From positions 90,784 through 154,783 of the forward strand of contig JAIYBC010000042.1 of the NCBI GenBank assembly GCA_027488845.1: a stretch of 64,000 nucleotides of DNA. Direction: 5' to 3'. Shown piece after piece: positions 27,383 to 34,894 of the stretch. The DNA comes from Verrucomicrobiales bacterium (GTDB lineage: Bacteria > Verrucomicrobiota > Verrucomicrobiia > Limisphaerales > UBA9464). The notes beneath the pieces are model-generated. The model was not told the DNA's origin. It ran no database searches and worked only from the letters and a program-made list of their open reading frames with translations. The position numbers were made by a program, and so were the translations under genes. The number at the start of each line of letters is the position of its first letter. Positions within the stretch are counted from its first letter, which is position 1.

Positions 27383-28417
27383 TCACAAAGTGGGCTGGAC
27401 TACGTAACCAACGGCCTCGTATCCGCGCACTCTTTTGGAATACATTTTGGAAAGAATCGGCTCAGCGTCGTCCACATAATCGTAAACGATGACTTCGCGC
27501 CTATTGTCGTGAAGACGATGGAGGCGACCGACATACTGTTGAAGCGTTCCGCGCCAGGAAATCGGCATGCTAAGGAAGAGCGTGTCGAGGCGTGCGTCAT
27601 CGAAGCCTTCACCGATGTAGCGCCCGGTTGCCAGCAGAACCCGTTCTTCACCGTCGGGAATCGCCTTCAGTTGCTCGGCGACGGCCCTCCGTTGCTTCGC
27701 GCCCATGCCGCCCTTCAATACGACAACGTTTTTGACGAGGGCAGCAATTCTGGAGGCGAATTCATCCAATTGGCTGGTACGTTCGGTGAGCAGAATCGGG
27801 GAGCGTCCCGCCTTGATGCAGGTCAACAGGTCCTCGAAAATAAGATCGTTGCGAGGCTTGTTTCCGGCCAACGCGGCATACAACTCGTGCATTTCGGGTT
27901 TTCCCAGCGAGGGCGACAATCGAAAATGGGTCGGGCGGGGAATGACACTGTGGGTGAACGGTCGCGCGAGGGCCTGCGCCTTTGCATTTACGCGATGACG
28001 GATCGGACCGCACTGCATCACGATAATCGGGTGATGGCCATCCTTGCGCTGCGGTGTCGCGGTGAGGCCGGTGACGTAACGCGCTTTCACCTGCCGGAGC
28101 ACCTGCTCGAAGCTCACGGCGGAAAGATGGTGGCACTCATCCACAATGACGTTGCCATAGTTGGCAACCAGATCGTCCACGACCTGCCGTCGATTCAGAC
28201 TTTGGATAACCGCAACATCAATCTTCCCGCTCGGGCGGCGGCGTCCCCCTCCAATTTGCCCGATGCTCTTGATGGGCAGATCCAAGAATGACGCGAGTCG
28301 CTCGCGCCATTGGTCCAAAAGCTGGCGACGATGCACCAGCACCAAGGTATTTGTTTTCCGGGCGGCAATCAGCCATGCGGCCACCACCGTTTTTCCAAAA
28401 GCCGTCGTGGCGGACAA
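27383..28417 (-). CDS. TOTE-system DEAD-type helicase, C-terminal half of a frameshifted gene
   Basis: Residues SATTAFGKTVVAAWLIAAR give the Walker A (AFGKT), VIVDECHHLS is motif II, GLTATPQRKDGHHP is motif III, and YVGRLHRLHD is motif VI: a superfamily 2 helicase. The frame starts with a TTG but lacks a proper N-terminus, because it continues the primase half at 28369..29844 after a frame change near 28440. Restoring one base there would give the usual continuous primase-helicase of the TOTE conflict system. Probably a broken gene, or a sequencing error; the helicase motifs are otherwise intact. Confidence 0.8.
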   Translation of the reverse strand: MSATTAFGKTVVAAWLIAARKTNTLVLVHRRQLLDQWRERLASFLDLPIKSIGQIGGGRRRPSGKIDVAVIQSLNRRQVVDDLVANYGNVIVDECHHLSAVSFEQVLRQVKARYVTGLTATPQRKDGHHPIIVMQCGPIRHRVNAKAQALARPFTHSVIPRPTHFRLSPSLGKPEMHELYAALAGNKPRNDLIFEDLLTCIKAGRSPILLTERTSQLDEFASRIAALVKNVVVLKGGMGAKQRRAVAEQLKAIPDGEERVLLATGRYIGEGFDDARLDTLFLSMPISWRGTLQQYVGRLHRLHDNRREVIVYDYVDDAEPILSKMYSKRVRGYEAVGYVVQPTL

Positions 28418-29844
28418 AATGCCTTCATCGAAGCCCAGCAGGCGTTGGCGGCGGCTTGTTGGTCGGGCCGAAGCTGGCCGTGAAACGTCACGTCAAGCTG
28501 CTGACCTGCGAATCGCTGATCGTCGAGGTCCACAGCCACCTTGTGTAATTCGAGCAGCGCGACGATTTCTCCCAGGCAACCGCGCGGCAAGGCGACGTGT
28601 TTCGGAAATTCCTCGGCGCAACGAATCACTCGCGGCTTGTCGAAGGTGGACAGCCGCATGGCTTGGGCGCGATAGAACTCCGGGTTCTGAAACGCGGCGA
28701 GCCGATGCAGCCGGTTCAACATTGCGGAAGGCAATCCTTCCGTTTCGACAAAGATCAGGTTTCCCCGAACAACGCGCACTTTCGCGGGCAACGGACCGGA
28801 GATGAGTTCGTCTTGCTTCTTCCGGGATGGTGGCAGCGTCCACGGATCTTCGGCTTGTTCCTCGTCCGTCAAACTTCGGCGGACACCGATGATGTCTCCG
28901 CTCCTTTCGGCCTCGCGAACAACACTCTCGACTTCACCCAATTCCATCCGCCGGATGCCCGACAACGCGGACCACTGGTCAGGGTGTGGATTGAGGTCGT
29001 GGTCAAGAAACACACTTCTGCCATGGCTTCGCGGCACATGCTGCAACGGCAGAGCGATCAGATTGCCGAAGCCGCCCTTGGGCATGGTGTCCTGGCTCGG
29101 AAAGAAACGGTCGTAGGAATCGAGACCCAATTGGTGACGCCGCTCCATGGTCCGGGTCAGAATTGCCGCGCCAAGTTTTCGGGCGAGTCGGGCAGGTAAC
29201 GGCGCGGAGAAGAAGATCCAGATGTGGCCGCCGCGTCCGGAGCGTGACCGTTCTAAAAGTGCGGGCACCTTCCACTCACCACAGGTATGAAGATAGGCAC
29301 GGACGTCCTCCTGCCAGGTTGCTTTGTCAAAGTCAGCGGCGAGGAACCAACACGTCTCATCGGCCAACAGTGGGTAAATGCCCGCCGTGAGTTTGCCCGT
29401 TAAATGGTCATGGATAACCTGGCCGGTCAGCGGAAAGTATTCCTGCGGCTCGTCCGAAAACTTGGGAAACGGTTTGCCCCAAATCCTTCGGCACGCGGGG
29501 GAATATCCTGCCTTTCCATCGCGTCCCTCCCATCGCACTGCATAAACGTCTTCGCGCCCGCGAAATAGGCTGAGGAAAAAATTCACCTTTTCTTCCGGGC
29601 TGGACTTGGCGGTTACAATGCCTGCCGGGGCGAGCGCGGCAGCGGGCGGCACCGCAATTTCCGGGACCGGCATTTCCAATCGGCCACGCAACTGCCGATT
29701 CTCCTCGCGCAGGCGTTCGCACTCCGCAAGCGCTTCGGCAAGCTTTGCCTCATTGGAGCCGGATGCGCTCATCGTGGAGCCCGCCCGCTCATGCCAAATG
29801 CTCCCGCAGTCGTGGCGCCAAAAACGCGCTGCTCGTTTGCCCAT
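28369..29844 (-). CDS. TOTE-system archaeo-eukaryotic primase, N-terminal half of a frameshifted gene
   Basis: A coiled-coil N-terminus (LAEALAECERLREENRQLRGR) is followed by the archaeo-eukaryotic primase core of the TOTE type: FLAADFDKATW (catalytic acidic pair), LLERSRSGRGGHIWIFF, and the GFGNLIALPL block. The last real residues read HGQLRPDQQAAANA; after that the frame slips and the helicase half continues in another frame. An in-frame ATG at 29772 (MSASGSNEAKL) is an alternative start. TOTE proteins are proposed phage-conflict effectors. Its neighbour 29854..30687 is AbiEii, in the same direction. Confidence 0.8.
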   Translation of the reverse strand: MGKRAARFWRHDCGSIWHERAGSTMSASGSNEAKLAEALAECERLREENRQLRGRLEMPVPEIAVPPAAALAPAGIVTAKSSPEEKVNFFLSLFRGREDVYAVRWEGRDGKAGYSPACRRIWGKPFPKFSDEPQEYFPLTGQVIHDHLTGKLTAGIYPLLADETCWFLAADFDKATWQEDVRAYLHTCGEWKVPALLERSRSGRGGHIWIFFSAPLPARLARKLGAAILTRTMERRHQLGLDSYDRFFPSQDTMPKGGFGNLIALPLQHVPRSHGRSVFLDHDLNPHPDQWSALSGIRRMELGEVESVVREAERSGDIIGVRRSLTDEEQAEDPWTLPPSRKKQDELISGPLPAKVRVVRGNLIFVETEGLPSAMLNRLHRLAAFQNPEFYRAQAMRLSTFDKPRVIRCAEEFPKHVALPRGCLGEIVALLELHKVAVDLDDQRFAGQQLDVTFHGQLRPDQQAAANACWASMKAFCPPRRLLEKRWWPHG

Positions 29845-29853
29845 TTAGATCAG

Positions 29854-30687
29854 TTATAACAGACTCAGAAATCGATGCACCAGTTCGTAGGCGCGACGGG
29901 CGTGCATTGCCTGAGTGTCGGCGTCAGTCGCAGAATGGAACTCCACCAGTTGCTGCGGACCGAAGGCAGCCACGCTGGTGAACTTCTCCCGCAGAATCTC
30001 AATCGCTTTGGCGATGTTCTTCTCCCCGGCTCGACTCCTCCACCCTTCGGCCAGTTTGTTCATTCCGGCCGGGAAGTGTTCCAGACAGTAGCAGAAGTCG
30101 TAGGTATCCTTCGGCTTGTCTCGCCCTCCGATGGCGTGCGCCTTCATCACCAGAAAATCGGCCAAGGAAGCAACCCGTAGTCGGACTGTGTTCGTCGCAC
30201 CACGCACATTTTCGCCCGAGATCGTGAGTTCGTCCGGATTGTGGAATGCCTCACTGCAAGCGTCGATCTGGAGCACTCGAAAATCTTGGAGCAGCTTGGG
30301 TTTGTTCTTCTTCAGCTTGACCGCTTTCGGTGCAAGAAACTCCACCTCCACCTGCACGGGCTTTTCTCCGTCCTTGAGGTCCACCTCGACCACCAATTGG
30401 AAATCCTTCTCGCCAACGCGATAGCGTTTCGTGTCCAGCAACAGCTTCACCAATTCGGCGTAACGCCCGTCGTCCAGTTTGGCGGCATCCAAAGCCAAGT
30501 CCACGTCGATGCTGCCCACGTGCGGCTCGTCGGCGTCCGGCAACAACAAGTCCGGCGTCCATCCACCCACCACCACGAGACAATCCACGAAGGACGCAAG
30601 CACCTGGCCCACGTCCACCAAGACGCGCCGCGCTGCCATCGTTTGTCGCTGGCTGTAGTCCGACTCGTTCCGGGGCTCGTGCGTCAT
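29854..30687 (-). CDS. abiEii: AbiEii-like nucleotidyltransferase toxin
   Basis: 277 residues from the ATG at 30687, chosen because ATGA overlaps the stop of the upstream AbiEi gene. The nucleotidyltransferase motif is VVVGGWTPDLL (G41-G42), then GSIDVDLAL (D61 and D63). The remainder, including AIGGRDKPKDTYDFCYCLE, fits the AbiEii family. AbiEii toxins block growth by adding nucleotides to tRNA or a similar substrate, giving abortive infection. The operon order here is regulator then toxin. Confidence 0.88.
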   Translation of the reverse strand: MTHEPRNESDYSQRQTMAARRVLVDVGQVLASFVDCLVVVGGWTPDLLLPDADEPHVGSIDVDLALDAAKLDDGRYAELVKLLLDTKRYRVGEKDFQLVVEVDLKDGEKPVQVEVEFLAPKAVKLKKNKPKLLQDFRVLQIDACSEAFHNPDELTISGENVRGATNTVRLRVASLADFLVMKAHAIGGRDKPKDTYDFCYCLEHFPAGMNKLAEGWRSRAGEKNIAKAIEILREKFTSVAAFGPQQLVEFHSATDADTQAMHARRAYELVHRFLSLL

Positions 30688-31808
30688 ACGTCCAGCCCTC
30701 TCAGTTTCCATTCTGGCTTCAGGCGTTGATTCAAAAGCGCCTCCGCCGCTTCTTCACCGCGGGCACCACAGTGATACAAATCCACATACGTCTGCACCGC
30801 GTTGGTGCAACTCATCCGGCGGTCGCCCATCGTTCCTCCATCGCCCAAATAGAACACGCCGTCGTCGTCGGGAATCAGCACCACGAGGTTCTCGCCCGAG
30901 TCCACGCGCTTGGCTTCAACCAGTGCCTCGAACTTGGAAACGTCTTGCTCGCGGACATACATCCACGTCTTGGGCTGGCGCACATGTGGAGCTTGAAATT
31001 CCGCTGCCGAAAACGACGCGTAGACTGCGAAGCCGCCAGTCTGCGGGCCGAGTCCTGCGAGCGCATCGCGCAGCTTTTTCCCCTGCAACAAGGTGAAATA
31101 GCCCCGCCGCTCGTGACGGTTGAAGCGATAGGCATCACGCCACGCGAACAATAGCTTCAACGGCTCGCGCAGCCGAAATCCGCCGTCCTCAGCGCCCTCG
31201 ACGAACGCCTCGTCGCGCAAATGGCGCACCATTTTGTTCACCAAGCCGAGGCTCACATTCGGCTGGCAGTGGTTCTGCATTTCCCGCTGTGTCCACCGCT
31301 TCCCCGCTTGCTCCTGCAGGAGCAGTGCGCGGATGACACGCCCCGCCTCCCGCGTGCTCAGGTTTGCCGTCGGGCGTGGGCGCACATGCACGGATTCGTT
31401 GCCCGTGCGATGGAGATGAAGCAGGCCAGGAACATCCAGCCGGTGGTTTCCCGCCAAGTCGAACCAGCTCCATCCATGTTCCGCGCACAACTCGGCCACG
31501 CGCGGCGACACCCACGGCAACGCCAGCACCGGAACAACCACTTTGGGCTGACCGGCCGGTGAAAAGCTTCTGTCCGCCAGCGTCCGGAAAACGCTCGGGC
31601 GCAACTCGGCTTTGCATTCCACGCACAACGCCGCCTTGCCCCCGCCGGGCAGCGGGACGGTAGCCAACAGATCGAATCCCGCGTCCGACGTGCCGCCCAC
31701 ATGCTCAACCTGCCAGCCGCGCAGCCAGTCCACGCCGCGCAGCAATTCCTCCAGCTTCGCCGCCAGAGCTCTCTCCAACGCCGATCCTGAGAGAACCCTC
31801 ATGTTCAT
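30684..31808 (-). CDS. abiEi: AbiEi-like antitoxin with PD-(D/E)XK-like N-terminal domain
   Basis: 374 residues from the ATG at 31808 (31802 is also possible). The first ~130 residues contain D46 in DAGFDLLATVP and E64-x-K66 in ALCVECKAELRP, a PD-(D/E)XK-like arrangement, followed by HGWSWFDLAGNHRLD. The centre (about 160-220) has a winged-helix segment, VIRALLLQEQAGKRWTQRE. AbiEi proteins repress their operon and neutralise AbiEii without a protein-protein complex (type IV). The promoter carries a perfect inverted repeat (31821..31838). Whether the nuclease-like domain is active is unknown. Confidence 0.8.
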   Translation of the reverse strand: MNMRVLSGSALERALAAKLEELLRGVDWLRGWQVEHVGGTSDAGFDLLATVPLPGGGKAALCVECKAELRPSVFRTLADRSFSPAGQPKVVVPVLALPWVSPRVAELCAEHGWSWFDLAGNHRLDVPGLLHLHRTGNESVHVRPRPTANLSTREAGRVIRALLLQEQAGKRWTQREMQNHCQPNVSLGLVNKMVRHLRDEAFVEGAEDGGFRLREPLKLLFAWRDAYRFNRHERRGYFTLLQGKKLRDALAGLGPQTGGFAVYASFSAAEFQAPHVRQPKTWMYVREQDVSKFEALVEAKRVDSGENLVVLIPDDDGVFYLGDGGTMGDRRMSCTNAVQTYVDLYHCGARGEEAAEALLNQRLKPEWKLRGLDV

Positions 31809-31820
31809 AATGGGAGCCGT

Positions 31821-31838
31821 GTTCACGGAACCGTGAAC
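31821..31838. promoter_or_regulatory. Operator candidate of the abiE operon
   Basis: GTTCACGG-aa-CCGTGAAC, a perfect 8-base inverted repeat just upstream of the AbiEi start, with a further half-site GTGAAC at 31851. A TATAGT element (minus strand, 31847..31842) overlaps the pair. AbiEi proteins are known to bind inverted repeats of this kind. Confidence 0.7.
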
Positions 31839-31870
31839 ATGACTATAGACGTGAACACTGGCAAATGAAA

Positions 31871-32306
31871 TGCACTCGTTGTCCCCAGTCTGCCAGCAGC
31901 GGCGGCACACCGGATTACGACCCGAACGGACTCCTGGAGGTTCGAATCGGCGGTTGGAGTATCCGCATGACGTCAACTGCACTACTGCACTCCCGGAGCG
32001 TCGGTGAGAGGCCGATCGCGAAGGCAATTCGGGTCAAGAACACTCTTGCTCACGGACCCTTTGGAATCGAACTCCGACGACGATGCCGAAAAACCGAGTG
32101 TTTCGAGGGGAAAGAAACCGAGGCGTTGCCTCAGTCAATTTACTGCACTTTTACTGCAATCCGTCGTAAGTGCTTGATAATGAATGGAGCGGGTGAAGGG
32201 AATCGAACCCTCGTCTCGGGTGTGGTGGTTTTTGGTGTTTTAAAAACATCAAAAACATTGGGTTTTTCGCACTTTTCTCCGGCGGTTACTTGCACTACTT
32301 GCACTC
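31871..32306. repeat. Cluster of TGCACT repeats next to the integrase
   Basis: TGCACT occurs at 31871, 31978, 31986, 32144, 32291 and 32300, with TGCAAT at 32154; most are in pairs 8-10 bases apart. They flank the att copy at 32185. Clustered short direct repeats beside an att site resemble integrase arm-binding sites. Confidence 0.55.
32185..32214 (-). repeat. att site: tRNA-Gly-like 3' end, copy 2
   Basis: Perfect 30-base copy of 27210..27239, again reading as a T-arm, acceptor strand and CCA on the minus strand and again without the rest of a tRNA. A near-perfect inverted repeat (32228..32256, GTTTTTGGTG and its partner) lies just right of it, then the integrase gene. Confidence 0.85.
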
Positions 32307-32310
32307 GTGT

Positions 32311-33342
32311 ATGGCGTACCTCTACCGCAAGTCCCGGTCTCCGTTCTGGTACATCGTCTACATCGACTCCGACCAACAGGAGCGGCATCGCTCCACGGGT
32401 CTCCGTGCCGACGACCCCGGTGACACCGCGAAGGCGAGGACCCTGCGTGCAGACCTCGAATCCAAGGAGCATCGACTTGCACTCAAGGTGGGAGGTGAGG
32501 GGTGGGACTCCTGGGTTCCCAAGTTCCTGGACCGGCACTGCGAATCCCCGAGGACCCGGGACCGCTACGTGGACGCCTGGAAGTGGATCTCCCTCTGGCT
32601 GACCCAGGAGAAGCTGAACTCCGCGAGGAGCATCACCTATCGCCGGGCACTCGAGTACATCGACTGGAGGACGTCCCATAAGAAGAAGTCGGGAAAGGCT
32701 GCCGGTCGCAATACGGCCATCTTCGAGCTCAAGACCTTCGCGCTGATCATGGGTGAAGCGGTTCGGCTTGGACACGCCGATGCCAATCCGCTGCTCCAGC
32801 TCAAACTCCGGCGGGACAAACCTGCGAAGAAGCCCGAGATGAGCGACGAGGAGATCGTCGCCATCCGCTCGGCGCTGCTTTCCGAACCCGAATGGATGCG
32901 GGTCGCATTCGAGATCGCCCTCCACACCGGCTGCCGACTCCGCGAGACGCGGATCCCGATGACCTGCGTCGATTTCACGGAGAACAAGATCACGTTCCCG
33001 TCACCCAAGGGAGGAGAGGGACGGGCGTTTTCGATCCCGATGCCCGAAGGCCTTAGGCCGCTGCTCCAGGAACTATCCGTCCAGAAGCGGAAGTTCACGG
33101 TGGATTTTCCGTTCCAGCCTTCGCGTCGTTGGCAGCAGTTCTTCATCAAGATGAAGATGCCGCACCTGTGTTTCCACTGCCTGCGGGTCACCTACGTGAA
33201 TCGGCTCCGTCGTGCCGGAGTTCCGCGCGAGGTCGCGATGCGCCTAGTCAACCACTCGTCCGAGATCGTCCACGCTGTCTACCAGCGCGAGACCGTCGGC
33301 GACCTCGTCCGGTGGAAGGATGCCGTCGTATTCCCGTCGTAG
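32311..33342 (+). CDS. int: Tyrosine recombinase / integrase
   Basis: 343 residues from the ATG at 32311. The catalytic residues of tyrosine recombinases are present: R209 or R211 in TGCRLRETR, K233 in SPKGGEG, H289-x-x-R292 in HCLRVTYV, H315 in LVNHSSE, and Y324 in HAVYQR. The N-terminal ~65 residues form an arm-binding-like AP2/SAM-type segment (SPFWYIVYIDSDQQERHRS) and the next ~100 the core-binding domain. It lies 97 bases from the att copy at 32185 and is the likely enzyme for one or both elements. Confidence 0.9.
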   Translation: MAYLYRKSRSPFWYIVYIDSDQQERHRSTGLRADDPGDTAKARTLRADLESKEHRLALKVGGEGWDSWVPKFLDRHCESPRTRDRYVDAWKWISLWLTQEKLNSARSITYRRALEYIDWRTSHKKKSGKAAGRNTAIFELKTFALIMGEAVRLGHADANPLLQLKLRRDKPAKKPEMSDEEIVAIRSALLSEPEWMRVAFEIALHTGCRLRETRIPMTCVDFTENKITFPSPKGGEGRAFSIPMPEGLRPLLQELSVQKRKFTVDFPFQPSRRWQQFFIKMKMPHLCFHCLRVTYVNRLRRAGVPREVAMRLVNHSSEIVHAVYQRETVGDLVRWKDAVVFPS

Positions 33343-33758
33343 CTCAGAGAGTTCGAGCCTCATCGCCGGTCGTGGCGGGATCGAGCTGGCTAGCGGAGCG
33401 GCTGCAGGGAAAAGGGCTGGGATTCCGCCGATTGGCCAGGCAGGGGGCCTGTTGGCTCTGGTTAAGCACGAGTTACCACGAGAAGCCTGCTTGGTGCTCA
33501 ATCGGGTGTCCCGATCGTGGCGACGCCTGTGGACGTCTCTAAAGGCGAATCAGTTAGATTTGGAGGCGAGGGTCGGAATCGCTCGGCTCCGCCCCGTAAG
33601 TATTTCTAAAATAACGGGTTTTGCGGGCATTTCAAGCTAAACCCGACTTAACCACCGCCCACCATTTCTTAACCTCCCGATAAGATTCTGCTGACACTTT
33701 TGCTGACAGTCCCCGTGGCATATTAACGCGAGCCGCCACTCCTCACGCGACGAGCGCT
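33343..33758. other. Intergenic with a second tRNA-3'-end-like motif
   Basis: 416 bases without a gene. Positions 33561..33581 read, on the minus strand, CGATTCCGACCCTCGCCTCCA, a 21-base match to the T-loop, acceptor and CCA part of a tRNA whose acceptor would pair with GGCGAGG (as in tRNA-Cys). At 33688-33706 a TGCTGACACTTT/TGCTGACAG direct repeat is present. Both could be att or integrase sites. The region also carries the terminator zone for jetD on the other strand. Confidence 0.45.
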
Positions 33759-34892
33759 TCAGTCATAGAACGGCCATGTCTTTAGGTTGGGGCGGCCGAG
33801 TGATTCCTGCTCGAACGGAACCCGTCCTGGTTGCATCTGCAATGCCTGGAAATCACGGCCAGATTTCTCGCGAAGGACCCGAAGAATCTCAAATCCTGCC
33901 TCATCGCAGTCGCCGAAATGCCAGAACTCCAGAGTCCCGGGCAACCGGCTGAGCAGCCTCAGCGTGCCCGAGCCCGGAAAGCTGGTCTGGATGAGCAGTT
34001 CACCCGACTGGAGCTTGGCGAGCTCATGAAAGGAGGTCTCGTTTTCGACCGTGAGACAGCGTCGCGCCGCCGTGACCACGCATTCGGCGCGCCCGATGTC
34101 CTCTTCGGCGAGCCGAAACGCGCCCTTCAGCCGGCCCAAATCCAACCACTCGCCATCCATCCGAAGTTTCACCGGCCCGTGGATCAGTGCAAAACGAGGG
34201 TTCGGCACTATCCCGAGGTCGTCCAACGAGCGGATCTGACCACCGGTGATCTCGCCGATAAGACGCCCCAGCTTGCCACGCAGCTTGTCCCGGAACTCTC
34301 CATCCGGGTCGCGGGCAGCGAGTGACTCCAAGGTCTTGGAATCGCCGCAGAGCACACAGCTAGCGAACCGCACCAGGGATTCTCCTTCCCAGGCCAGCAA
34401 ACGGGGCAGCAGCGCCAACAGCTGCTCGTTCCCCTTGGTTGGTTGGCGGTCCAGTGGCTCGACGGATTTGCCCGCGAGCGCGGCGACCCGCATCCGTTCG
34501 CACCAAGCCGTCCATCCTTCGCGCCATCGTTCCGGTAGTTCCCGGGCTGACGCATGGGCGAATTGCTGCGCCAGTGCCGCCCGTGCTGAAGTGGGGGAAC
34601 TGCGGCCCAGGAAATCGAACAGCCTCGCCTCGCAGGCCGGGGAGAACCGAATCTGGTGCAATGAGGCACGGTCCCGCTTGTGCAAGGGCTCAAGCTTGAG
34701 GAGGCCCGCCTGCTCCGCGTCCCGCAGCTGTTGCTCGGCCACGGCCCTTGAATCGCCCTCGACAGAGTTGGCGTCCCGCAACAGCTCCTCGATGTCCAGC
34801 AGCACGTCCCGTCCGGCTTCGCCGGAGCGTCCCGCGATGCTCCGTGCATAGCGGTTGGCCAGAGCTTCGAGTATCGGTGAAGGAAGTTTCAC
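33759..34892 (-). CDS. jetD: Wadjet protein JetD, TOPRIM nuclease
   Basis: 377 residues. The C-terminal TOPRIM-like domain has E in LTVENETSFHELA and the D-x-D in FWHFGDCDEAGFEIL, the catalytic pair for topoisomerase-VI-like cleavage. The N-terminal half carries the DUF3322-like arm. JetD cuts circular DNA once JetABC has looped it. Spacing is two bases from the JetC stop, so it is co-transcribed as the last gene of jetABCD. Confidence 0.88.
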   Translation of the reverse strand: MKLPSPILEALANRYARSIAGRSGEAGRDVLLDIEELLRDANSVEGDSRAVAEQQLRDAEQAGLLKLEPLHKRDRASLHQIRFSPACEARLFDFLGRSSPTSARAALAQQFAHASARELPERWREGWTAWCERMRVAALAGKSVEPLDRQPTKGNEQLLALLPRLLAWEGESLVRFASCVLCGDSKTLESLAARDPDGEFRDKLRGKLGRLIGEITGGQIRSLDDLGIVPNPRFALIHGPVKLRMDGEWLDLGRLKGAFRLAEEDIGRAECVVTAARRCLTVENETSFHELAKLQSGELLIQTSFPGSGTLRLLSRLPGTLEFWHFGDCDEAGFEILRVLREKSGRDFQALQMQPGRVPFEQESLGRPNLKTWPFYD

Positions 34893-34894
34893 GG

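Noticed and set aside
33340..33365. Possible plus-strand tRNA D-arm (GTAGCTCAG followed by GTTCGAGCC)
   Set aside because: The two motifs are only a few bases apart, leaving no room for an anticodon arm or acceptor; coincidence at the end of the integrase gene.
33320..33640. Plus-strand frame of 106 codons after the integrase
   Set aside because: Overlaps the end of the integrase in another frame, serine/arginine-rich, and covers the tRNA-like motif; no support.
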